Shown: in pieces, positions 6,675 through 12,593 of the stretch
How positions within the stretch are numbered: the stretch's first letter is position 1
Layout: each line of letters starts with the position of its first letter
Assembly (NCBI GenBank): GCA_030620925.1
Contig: JAUXIQ010000018.1
Span: 1 to 12,593 of the forward strand
Origin: JAUXIQ01 sp030620925 [NCBI: Nitrospinota bacterium]
GTDB taxonomy: Bacteria > JAUXIQ01
Direction of reading: 5' to 3'
DNA length: 12,593 nt
Notes under the pieces: generated by a model
Told to the model about the DNA's origin: nothing
What the model saw: only the letters and a program-made list of their open reading frames with translations
The model's database searches: none
Program-made: the position numbers and the translations under genes

Positions 6675-8729
6675 TCAGGCGACTTGCTGCCACGCCAGCC
6701 GAACGGTATCCAGGAGCGTCTCTTTGGAAAAGGGTTTGGCGATGTAGCAGTTGCCGCTCTCTTGGAGGAAGGTGCGGGTTTCTTCGCTGATGATGTCGCC
6801 GGTAAGGAAGATGAACCGGTCTGTGAGTTGAGGGTTTGAAGCCTTTACCTTCTCGTAGACCTGCTTTCCGTCAATCCCCGGCATTCGCAGATCGCACATT
6901 ATTAAATCATATTCTTCTTCCTGCAGTTTCCTCAGCCCTTTGGCGCCCCCCTTCGCCGCTTCCACCTGATAACCTGCATCAGTCAGGATATCAGAGATCA
7001 GCTCGATGATAGTATCTTCATCCTCGATGATCAATAGCCTGTCGATGTTCGTTTTGGCCTGCTTTGTCGCACGAATTTCTTTAGCCGCCGGTTCAACTTC
7101 TTCTTCTATCACGGGCAGCTCAACGATGAACGTGGCCCCTTCTCCTTTCCGGCTCTTCACCTGAATGTGGCCCCCATGGGCCTGCACTATACCGTAAGTG
7201 ATGCTCAGCCCCAGGCCGGTCCCGTCGGTTTGCGCTTTGGTGGTGAAGAAAGGGTCGAAGATGCGTGCTTGATTCTCTAACGGTATGCCGGGGCCGGTAT
7301 CCGTGAATTCTATAGTAACCGTGTCGCCGGAGACACCCGTCCTGGCCGTCAGTCTCCTGGGCTGTTCCTGCTCCATCATAGCCTGCTGTGCGTTGGTTAA
7401 GATGTTCAGGAAAACTTGCTGTAACTGATTTGCCTCCGCCATGACCGGGGGGAGGTCGTCGGCCAACTCTGTTTCGACCTCTATGTTGCTCATCTGCAAA
7501 TCGTAGTCCAGCATCTCCAGCACCTTGAAGAAGATTTCGTGGATGTCGCAGGGGCTCTTTTCCGGAGGTTTCTCCCGGGCAAAAGAGAGAAGATTTTTTA
7601 CTATTTTTGCCGCCCGCTCGCCCTGGTCCAGGATTTTCTCCACATCTCTGCGCGCATCTTTATCTTGAAGCTTTTCGAGAAGAAGCTGGGAGCGGCCTAT
7701 AACGGTGGTGAGAGGGTTGTTAAGCTCGTGGGCCACCCCGGCAATGAGCTGACCGAGCGCGGAGAGCTTCACCGATTGAAGAACCTGCCGTTGCACTTGA
7801 CTGAGTTGAAGGTTCTGCCGGTCAGCCACATGCTGGAGCTTGCTGGCGGCTTCTTTGGCGTCGTGGATCAATCTCGCGTTTTCCAGAGCGAATCCCATGT
7901 AAGTCAGCAGTGTGTTCAGGAACTTGAGGTCCGACTCGCTGAAAGACTTCCTGTCGCCCCGTTTGGACAGGTTGAGCACCCCCATGACCTGCCAGCGCGC
8001 CCTCAAGGGCATACAGATGAATGAGGAGGTTTCATATTTGGGGTCGTTGATTTTCTTGAAACGGGTGTCCTGCTCTACGTCTTCAACCAGCACGGGCTCA
8101 CCCGTTTGTGCCACCTTGCCGGCGATACCTTCCCCCAGGCGAACGTTCGTTTGGTCGATTATGGAGTCCTCGAGGCCTTCGGCTGCGGCAATGGTGAGGG
8201 TCCGTCGTTGATCGTCCAGAAGCATAATGGACCCGATCTTGGCGTTCACCGCGCCCATGGCCCTGTTGAGGACGACCTGGAGGACGTCCCCTATATCCGG
8301 AATGCGGGAAACCATGTCGGTGAGCTCGCTCAGGGTGGAGAGCTTGGCGACCATATTCTCAAGTTCTTTTGTGTGGGCTTTAAGCTCCGTTAAAGCGCTG
8401 TCGTTGAAGACGGTTGGAAGGTGGGCCGTTTGGGAAATTCCGTTTTGAGTACCCTTTGATTCGGCGTCCTGGCTTGCTTTACGTTGTGCATTCTGAAGGT
8501 CTCTGGCCATGAGTCTTGTATGCCTGATGAGACGAGCGAAAAATATAAATCCGGCCCCGGCCAGTATTAGACTTATCCCCAACATTAATGCTGCTTTGTA
8601 TTCTCGAAAAAGCCCGTATTCACTGAGAACTATAACAAATAACACCAGGGGAAGCGCTGATGCCAGGCCGAAAATGAGCGCATACTTATACCGAAAGTTT
8701 ATATTTCCCGACGACTTTTCCTTAATCAA
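6675..8729 (-). CDS. Membrane-bound GAF hybrid histidine kinase with C-terminal receiver
   Basis: This is a 684-residue sensor kinase. Two membrane helices (about 16-36 and 46-66) enclose only a very short external loop, so sensing is probably cytoplasmic or in the membrane. A linker leads to a GAF domain (about 135-287), a coiled coil (about 288-322), and a HisKA dimerisation domain with H-box VAHELNNPL (phospho-accepting H334). HATPase_c follows, with N-box around N442/N446, DTGPGIP (477-483) and GTGLGLS. A receiver domain comes last (about 564-684), with D570, phospho-acceptor D613 in MCDLRMPG, T643 and K665. The arrangement fits a phosphorelay or an internally tuned kinase; no partner regulator is adjacent. 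I prefer TTG at 8729 as start because AGGAG sits seven bases before it. A TTG at 8747 would add six residues without a ribosome site. No ATG is available near the N-terminus. Confidence 0.93.
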   Translation of the reverse strand: MIKEKSSGNINFRYKYALIFGLASALPLVLFVIVLSEYGLFREYKAALMLGISLILAGAGFIFFARLIRHTRLMARDLQNAQRKASQDAESKGTQNGISQTAHLPTVFNDSALTELKAHTKELENMVAKLSTLSELTDMVSRIPDIGDVLQVVLNRAMGAVNAKIGSIMLLDDQRRTLTIAAAEGLEDSIIDQTNVRLGEGIAGKVAQTGEPVLVEDVEQDTRFKKINDPKYETSSFICMPLRARWQVMGVLNLSKRGDRKSFSESDLKFLNTLLTYMGFALENARLIHDAKEAASKLQHVADRQNLQLSQVQRQVLQSVKLSALGQLIAGVAHELNNPLTTVIGRSQLLLEKLQDKDARRDVEKILDQGERAAKIVKNLLSFAREKPPEKSPCDIHEIFFKVLEMLDYDLQMSNIEVETELADDLPPVMAEANQLQQVFLNILTNAQQAMMEQEQPRRLTARTGVSGDTVTIEFTDTGPGIPLENQARIFDPFFTTKAQTDGTGLGLSITYGIVQAHGGHIQVKSRKGEGATFIVELPVIEEEVEPAAKEIRATKQAKTNIDRLLIIEDEDTIIELISDILTDAGYQVEAAKGGAKGLRKLQEEEYDLIMCDLRMPGIDGKQVYEKVKASNPQLTDRFIFLTGDIISEETRTFLQESGNCYIAKPFSKETLLDTVRLAWQQVA

Positions 8730-9160
8730 AACCTTTCTCCTGCGCAATAACTTTGGTTTGCTGTATGGAAATTTACTTCAGCTTTTATTCTTCTCGCCAA
8801 AAAGTCGATTTCCGCATCTATTGGAACGTTTTGCCCAGAATATCGTAATTTAATGGAGGGCGAAAGCTCCCCCATACAGCACAAGTTATATATACATTAT
8901 ACTATAAATAATAAGGGTTTATATTCTGTTAAGCATGTTTAATTTTATTTCAACAATATCTATATTCGGTTAGCAGACAGAAGTGTTATTTCGACTTAAA
9001 GGCGTATCTATAGTATATATTCGCTCTTTCTGTGCAAAATCGTTAACATTGTAACGATATTTACGAAGGGAACGATATATAGAGGTTAATGGAGAGCGGC
9101 TTTATTGGGTGACAACAGGATGATAAAAAGATTTGAAGTATAGCAGATTGGAATCGACGT
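8730..9160. other. AT-rich intergenic region between C39-like gene and histidine kinase
   Basis: This 431-base gap has no supported gene. The short frames inside it (for example ATG at 8852, 29 codons) lack ribosome sites. A perfect TATAAT on the minus strand (8901-8896) could serve the kinase, but I see no good -35 at the right distance. An inverted and direct repeat cluster lies at 9039-9078. No hairpin plus T-tract is evident after the C39-like gene. Confidence 0.6.
9039..9078. repeat. Inverted repeat with overlapping direct repeat
   Basis: ATCGTTA (9039-9045) and TAACGAT (9052-9058) form a perfect 7-bp inverted repeat with a 6-base centre. AACGATAT, which overlaps the right arm (9053-9060), recurs at 9071-9078, 18 bp downstream. 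Three half-sites with near-helical spacing look like a regulator binding site. The regulated gene is unclear, since both flanking genes lie on the minus strand. Confidence 0.4.
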
Positions 9161-9712
9161 CTACTTTTTAACACGACGGAAACCGGTAACCTTCAAAGCC
9201 CATTGACGTTTACCCCACACCATCGACGTCCGGCTGTTCTTCTTGCATAATTGAACCAGACTTATTTTCTTGTGTTCGTTAAGCGGCTCGTCGCGCCGGT
9301 AGGGGTCATTGATGAACAGGTGTTCATCATCGTAGCCCACGACTACTACGTAATGGCCGCGCCTGCGGCCTGCGAAGCTGTCGATCACGTTGAGTATCAC
9401 GGGACAGTCCTTACCTACGGCATGTCTAATCTTTTGTAGCCTGGTGCTCGTGTCGCCCTCTATAAGCTCATAATTTGCGTTGAAATAATCGAGACCCAGC
9501 GGGATTTTATTGTTGGGAACCCCTCCTGTAATATTTGAGTCCATCAGTTTTCTTATCAGGTACTCGTAGTCGGTGAAGGAGACGCCGGGTTGCCCCGGTT
9601 TTCTGAAAGCATCGACTATCATGCAAATGGAAAGAGGGCCGCAGGTTCCGTGGACCCTGTTCTGGTAATAGAAGGGTACCTCGCGTCTGAGAAATACCGC
9701 TTTGTTGCCCAT
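9161..9712 (-). CDS. Small C39-like (papain-fold) cysteine peptidase
   Basis: This 183-residue protein looks like a stand-alone C39-type peptidase domain (Peptidase_C39_2 / BtlCP-like). VPFYYQNRVHGTCGPLS gives the oxyanion Gln (Q17) and nucleophile C24 at the start of a helix. GHYVVVVGYDD gives H120 and FINDPY gives D136 (or N135), completing the triad. This C...GHY.V..GY....V.DP pattern is the family hallmark. No signal peptide, membrane helix or ABC transporter domain is present, so it should act in the cytoplasm unless exported otherwise. The C-terminus is strongly basic. The ATG at 9712 has AAGGAG four bases after a poor upstream stretch; a longer start at 9757 begins inside a tandem repeat and has no ribosome site. 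It follows the NTF2-like gene on the same strand, probably co-transcribed. The substrate is unknown. Confidence 0.8.
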   Translation of the reverse strand: MGNKAVFLRREVPFYYQNRVHGTCGPLSICMIVDAFRKPGQPGVSFTDYEYLIRKLMDSNITGGVPNNKIPLGLDYFNANYELIEGDTSTRLQKIRHAVGKDCPVILNVIDSFAGRRRGHYVVVVGYDDEHLFINDPYRRDEPLNEHKKISLVQLCKKNSRTSMVWGKRQWALKVTGFRRVKK

Positions 9713-9754
9713 TATTCTCCTTAATAGATAATAACTGTGCCCTTGTGGCGTAAA

Positions 9755-9791
9755 CATTCAGTTTAATAGGGCATTCAGTTTAATAGGGCAT
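9755..9791. repeat. Perfect 17-bp tandem duplication
   Basis: CATTCAGTTTAATAGGG occurs twice back to back (9755-9771 and 9772-9788), followed by a further CAT. On the minus strand each unit reads ATGCCCTATTAAACTGA, so the last codons and stop of the NTF2-like gene (Met-Pro-Tyr-stop) are duplicated just past the real stop. The perfect identity suggests a recent slippage or duplication event. Confidence 0.95.
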
Positions 9792-10259
9792 GACTTTCTC
9801 TTCCTCCGCCCATCCCCTCTCCAGGGTGGTCATGCTCAAGATGTCTATCAGAAAACGGGATATCTTCCAGCGGCCGTCTTCCTTGCGAAAATCCCATCGG
9901 TATGTCCCCCAGCCGATGATCGAATTTCCTTCACGCTCCTGAGTTACCAGCCAGTAGGAGAAAGCCTGTGCGCTCTCCCCTTTCACGCTTATTTCCTCGT
10001 TGGCGAAGTAGCGCCGGGGATTTTGAAATCGCTCCAGGTAGTGAGTGAAAGTCCTTATTATTTTATCCTTTCCGTGCTGGGGTTTTCCCCACGGCGTGGT
10101 GTGGAGCATGGCATCTGAGGTGAACAGGTCGTCCAATAGCTCAAGCCTTCCTTCATCCAGCGCCCTGGCGTACGTCACTATTGACTTTCTGATATCCTCC
10201 ATGGCCTGGAGCTCCGCCACTTTTTCTTCCAGTGCCGCTACCCTCTGTTCCAGATCCAT
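9780..10259 (-). CDS. SnoaL/NTF2-like domain protein
   Basis: This 159-residue protein starts with a short coiled coil (residues 1-20, heptad-like LEQRVAALEEKVAELQ). An NTF2/SnoaL-like domain (about 21-140, SnoaL_4 type) follows: IRKSIVTYARALDEGRLELLDDLFTSDAMLHTT, then FANEEISVKGESAQAFSYW and WDFRKEDGRWKISRFLID. Family members bind or transform small hydrophobic molecules (isomerases, dehydratases, ring hydroxylase beta subunits) or have no known activity. No active site can be assigned with confidence. The ATG at 10259 follows GGGAGGAG. The gene is divergent from an SDR oxidoreductase, a common pairing in aromatic, steroid or polyketide metabolism, which hints at but does not prove a shared pathway. 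The C39-like gene begins 67 bases downstream, separated by a duplicated segment. Confidence 0.85.
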   Translation of the reverse strand: MDLEQRVAALEEKVAELQAMEDIRKSIVTYARALDEGRLELLDDLFTSDAMLHTTPWGKPQHGKDKIIRTFTHYLERFQNPRRYFANEEISVKGESAQAFSYWLVTQEREGNSIIGWGTYRWDFRKEDGRWKISRFLIDILSMTTLERGWAEEEKVMPY

Positions 10260-10485
10260 TCTCTACTCCTCCCTTCAAGTCGTCGTCTCGGAATAAATAC
10301 GATTACCCTTACGGCGGTCGTGGATTATAACACAGCGGCGGGTGATCGTATGCTATCCGAAAAACTTCAGTGCCGCGTAAGAATATAGTGTCCTCTTCAG
10401 GATATTGTGTATAATATGTGCACCCATAGGGGCGTTAGTATACCCACGACGTTTCACAATCAGTTATAGCATAGGAGGATCGCAG
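10260..10485. promoter_or_regulatory. Divergent promoter region of NTF2-like and SDR genes
   Basis: This 226-base gap separates genes transcribed away from each other, so it must drive both. On the plus strand a perfect TATAAT lies at 10410-10415, about 70 bases ahead of the SDR start, but no convincing -35 is found 16-18 bases upstream. The SDR ribosome site AGGAGG is around 10473-10478. I found no obvious operator palindrome. Confidence 0.45.
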
Positions 10486-11322
10486 ATGTTATTAGAGGGA
10501 AAAGTGGCGATAATCACCGGCTCGGGCAGGGGCGTGGGCAAGGCCATGGCGGAGCTGTTCGTCAAGGAAGGGGCCAAAGTGGTGATCAACGACGTTGACG
10601 GCGACGTGGCCGAGGAAACCGCCGAAGCGATTAAGGCCGCCGGCGGAGAGGCGGTGCCCAGCGTGACCACCGTGGACACCATGGAAGGCGGTGAAGCGGT
10701 GGCCAAAGCCGCCATGGACGCCTTCGGGAAGATAGACTGCCTGGTGAACAATGCCGGCATCCTGAGGGATAAGTCCTTCCCCAAGATGACCGAGGACGAG
10801 TGGGACTCGGTGATGAACGTTCACGCCAAGGGGCATTTCTGCTGCAGTAAGGCGGTGATCCAGCCCATGCGCGATGCCGGAGGAGGCTCCATCATAAACG
10901 TAACCTCTACCACCGGGCTTGCCGGCCGCTTCGGGCAGGTCAACTACGCCGCCGGAAAGGCCGCCATCCTGGGCTTCACCCGCTGCCTGGCCATCGAGAT
11001 GGCAAAATACAACATACGAGTCAACGTGGTGGCCCCCAGCGCACTTACCCGCATGACGGAATCGATCCCCGGCGCGGATTTATCGACGATGCCCGGCCCG
11101 GGGATGAACGCCGCCCTCTTTACCTGGCTGGCTTCCGATGCTACCAAGGACTTAACGGGCCAGATATTTCACTCCGGCGGAGAGGAAGTTTCGCTCTGGT
11201 CGCACCCTGAAAGGATAGTTGTCTGCTATAACAGCGGCGGTTGGACCACCGATGACCTGATCAACAAATTCCAGCCCCGCCTCGCGGGTAAAGACAGCCG
11301 CGGCTACCCGCAGGGAATCTGA
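10486..11322 (+). CDS. Short-chain dehydrogenase/reductase (classical SDR)
   Basis: This is a 278-residue NAD(P)-dependent oxidoreductase of the FabG / 3-hydroxyacyl-CoA dehydrogenase kind. The cofactor motif TGSGRGVG is at 11-18. An acidic residue at the end of strand two (D36) favours NAD(H). NNAG is at 88-91. The catalytic set is N111, S141, Y154 and K158 (YAAGK). After the core (about residue 230) comes an extended tail with SLWSHPERIVVCYNSGGWTTDDL. It resembles the C-terminus of SDR proteins related to peroxisomal multifunctional enzyme type 2, which act on acyl-CoA substrates. The ATG at 10486 has AGGAGG at good spacing; the upstream frame from 10405 adds 27 residues without a ribosome site and before the Rossmann fold. 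The substrate is unassigned, and the divergent NTF2-like gene could belong to the same pathway. Confidence 0.93.
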   Translation: MLLEGKVAIITGSGRGVGKAMAELFVKEGAKVVINDVDGDVAEETAEAIKAAGGEAVPSVTTVDTMEGGEAVAKAAMDAFGKIDCLVNNAGILRDKSFPKMTEDEWDSVMNVHAKGHFCCSKAVIQPMRDAGGGSIINVTSTTGLAGRFGQVNYAAGKAAILGFTRCLAIEMAKYNIRVNVVAPSALTRMTESIPGADLSTMPGPGMNAALFTWLASDATKDLTGQIFHSGGEEVSLWSHPERIVVCYNSGGWTTDDLINKFQPRLAGKDSRGYPQGI

Positions 11323-11628
11323 CTACGGTTCGTATGGTTTTTCCCCGGACCTGTTGAGGGAACCCTTTTGCGTTCTTGCAGACCCGGAGCGCACTCGCCG
11401 ATGTCCGGCGTAATAAAGTGGTTCCCTCAACTGTTTCCGAAAACTTTTGGCCGCTGTCTTTTATAATTTAAGAGGGCGGGCATGCTTCCATGCCGGGCAA
11501 TGAAATTTTGAGAAGCGGCGTCAGCGGAATATTATTTATATTAGTCTCATTATTGCTCGATGTTGGAATAGCCCGGACGGAGGATATCAGAAATTGCTCC
11601 TCCGCACGATAAGTTAAGGAAGGGGCAG
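11323..11628. other. Intergenic region between SDR gene and tsaD
   Basis: This 306-base gap holds a 12-bp perfect inverted repeat (11353-11431), a 6-bp hairpin GGCATG/CATGCC (11479-11494) and a perfect TATAAT (11462-11467) that may be the -10 of a tsaD promoter, though no good -35 lies at the right distance. No supported gene is present. I recognise no known riboswitch or small RNA. Confidence 0.55.
11353..11431. repeat. 12-bp perfect inverted repeat with internal hairpin
   Basis: GTTGAGGGAACC (11353-11364) and GGTTCCCTCAAC (11420-11431) are perfect reverse complements separated by 55 bases. Inside, CGCCG (11396-11400) pairs with CGGCG (11406-11410) around a 5-base loop. Transcribed, this would fold as a long stem carrying a smaller hairpin. 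No T-tract follows directly. It could be a factor-assisted terminator for the SDR gene, a structured RNA or a tiny inserted element. Confidence 0.6.
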
Positions 11629-12593
11629 ATGCTCATCCTGGCCATAGAGACCTCCTGTGATGACACCTCGGCGGCGGTGGTGGAGGACGGTGTCAACGTT
11701 CTGTCCGGGGTGGTTTCCTCCCAGGTGGAAGTCCACGCCAAATATGGCGGAGTAGTGCCTGAGCTGGCCTGCAGAAAACATATAGAGAACCTGGGGCCCG
11801 TCGTTCAGATGGCCTTAAACGAAGCGGGAGTGAAGCTCGAAGGACTTGATGCGTTGGCCGCCACCGTGGGCCCCGGACTGGTGGGGGCTCTGCTGGTGGG
11901 CCTCAATACCGCCAAGTCCATGTCCTACGCCTTGCGGCTCCCCTTGATCGGGGTTAACCATCTGGAGAGCCACATATTGTCCATATTGCTCGAAAAACCT
12001 GATGTGCCCTTCCCTTACGTGGCCCTGGTGGTCTCCGGAGGGCATACAAATCTATACCTGGCCGAGGCTCCGTGCAGATATGAGCTGCTGGGCAGGACCA
12101 GGGACGACGCCGCTGGAGAGGCTTTCGACAAAGTAGCCAAAATGCTGGGCCTGGGATATCCGGGCGGGCCCGTCATAGACCGCATGGCAGGGGAGGGGAA
12201 CCCGGAAGCAGTGGACTTCCCCCGGCCCTACATCTCCCCGGACACTCTGGATTTCAGTTTCAGCGGCCTCAAGACGGCGGTCTTCTATTTCCTTCGCGAT
12301 AAGGCGCCCGCGCTGCTGGCCTCAGACGGTCTTACCGACAAACAGAGCCATCAGGTGGGGGAGGGGACCGGCGCAGCCGTCAAAGCAGAGGACGTGGCGG
12401 CCGCATTTCAGAAATCGGCGGTGGAGGTCCTGGTGGCCAAAACCGTTCAGGCCGCTGAGAGCAGAGGGGTGAGCACGGTGGTGACAGCGGGAGGAGTGGC
12501 CGCCAACAGCGCTCTGCGAAAAGAATTGTCGGATGCAGGAGAGGCGGCGGGGCTTCAGGTCTATCACCCTTCTCCGGCTCTCTGCACGGATAA
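11629..12593 (+). CDS. tsaD: tRNA N6-threonylcarbamoyladenosine transferase (partial, 3' end beyond window)
   Basis: TsaD transfers the threonylcarbamoyl group from threonylcarbamoyl-AMP to A37 of ANN-decoding tRNAs, working with TsaB and TsaE. The 321 visible codons start with the ASKHA-fold signature MLILAIETSCDDTS. They carry metal-binding H111 and H115 in HLESH at the positions known from E. coli, SGGHT (136-140), GEAFDKVAKMLGLGYPGGP (163-181), FSGLKT (211-216) and AGGVAANSALR (287-297). They end at CTD, the first part of the conserved CTDNAAM motif, so only a short C-terminal piece is missing. Residues about 228-254, between FLRDKAPA and DVAAAFQ, are longer than I recall for the E. coli protein. 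The ATG at 11629 follows AAGGAAGGGG. The gene points away from the window and is probably transcribed separately from the SDR gene. Confidence 0.97.
   Translation, partial: MLILAIETSCDDTSAAVVEDGVNVLSGVVSSQVEVHAKYGGVVPELACRKHIENLGPVVQMALNEAGVKLEGLDALAATVGPGLVGALLVGLNTAKSMSYALRLPLIGVNHLESHILSILLEKPDVPFPYVALVVSGGHTNLYLAEAPCRYELLGRTRDDAAGEAFDKVAKMLGLGYPGGPVIDRMAGEGNPEAVDFPRPYISPDTLDFSFSGLKTAVFYFLRDKAPALLASDGLTDKQSHQVGEGTGAAVKAEDVAAAFQKSAVEVLVAKTVQAAESRGVSTVVTAGGVAANSALRKELSDAGEAAGLQVYHPSPALCTD

Noticed and set aside
7539-8024. 161-codon open frame on the plus strand
   Set aside because: It is antisense to the kinase and GAF coding region, so a shadow frame.
8852-8941. Possible 29-codon peptide in the gap before the C39-like gene
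   Set aside because: There is no ribosome site, the composition is AT-driven and there is no recognisable motif.
11479-11494. GGCATG/CATGCC hairpin as intrinsic terminator
   Set aside because: The 6-bp stem is followed by GGGCAATGAAA with no adjacent T-tract.
1-12593. Mobile elements, CRISPR array, tRNA or rRNA genes
   Set aside because: No transposase or integrase motifs, no regularly spaced repeats and no recognisable RNA gene were seen on either strand.

Overview
The window is a bacterial chromosomal segment of moderate GC content. Its genes are well spaced and it carries no recognisable transposase, phage gene, tRNA, rRNA or CRISPR array. The gene complement suggests an anaerobic or facultative bacterium of the former Deltaproteobacteria (Desulfobacterota-like). 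The reasons are a class II B12-dependent ribonucleotide reductase, an atpZ-atpI-atpB ATP synthase cluster, crotonase and SDR enzymes of acyl-CoA type, and a GAF hybrid histidine kinase. The lineage is inferred from general resemblance and not proven.

Left part (1-2920, minus strand): the start of an F1Fo ATP synthase operon reads toward the left edge, with atpZ-like, atpI and atpB genes whose ends overlap (ATGA, TGATG). It has a promoter-like sequence with a perfect TTGACA. Upstream on the same strand is a membrane-anchored M23 murein endopeptidase.

Centre-left (2921-5587): a 372-bp AT-rich divergent intergenic region separates the peptidase from nrdJ. It holds a candidate promoter interleaved with two NrdR-box-like sequences exactly 31 bp apart, followed by two head-to-head DnaA boxes. 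This looks like dNTP synthesis under control of both the NrdR repressor and the replication initiator DnaA. It is the most interesting regulatory feature of the window.

Centre (5588-8747): a likely terminator, a crotonase-family gene with only one of the two classical catalytic glutamates, and a convergent hybrid sensor kinase (two membrane helices, GAF, HisKA, HATPase, receiver).

Right part (8748-12593): a 431-bp AT-rich gap, then a minus-strand pair (NTF2/SnoaL-like protein and a small C39-like cysteine peptidase) separated by a perfect 17-bp tandem duplication. Next comes a divergent SDR oxidoreductase. A 306-bp gap with a 12-bp perfect inverted repeat follows, and then tsaD, truncated by the window end.

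I see no clearly new multi-gene system. The candidates for a second look are the nrdJ control region, the orphan C39-like peptidase next to the NTF2-like gene, and the structured gap before tsaD.
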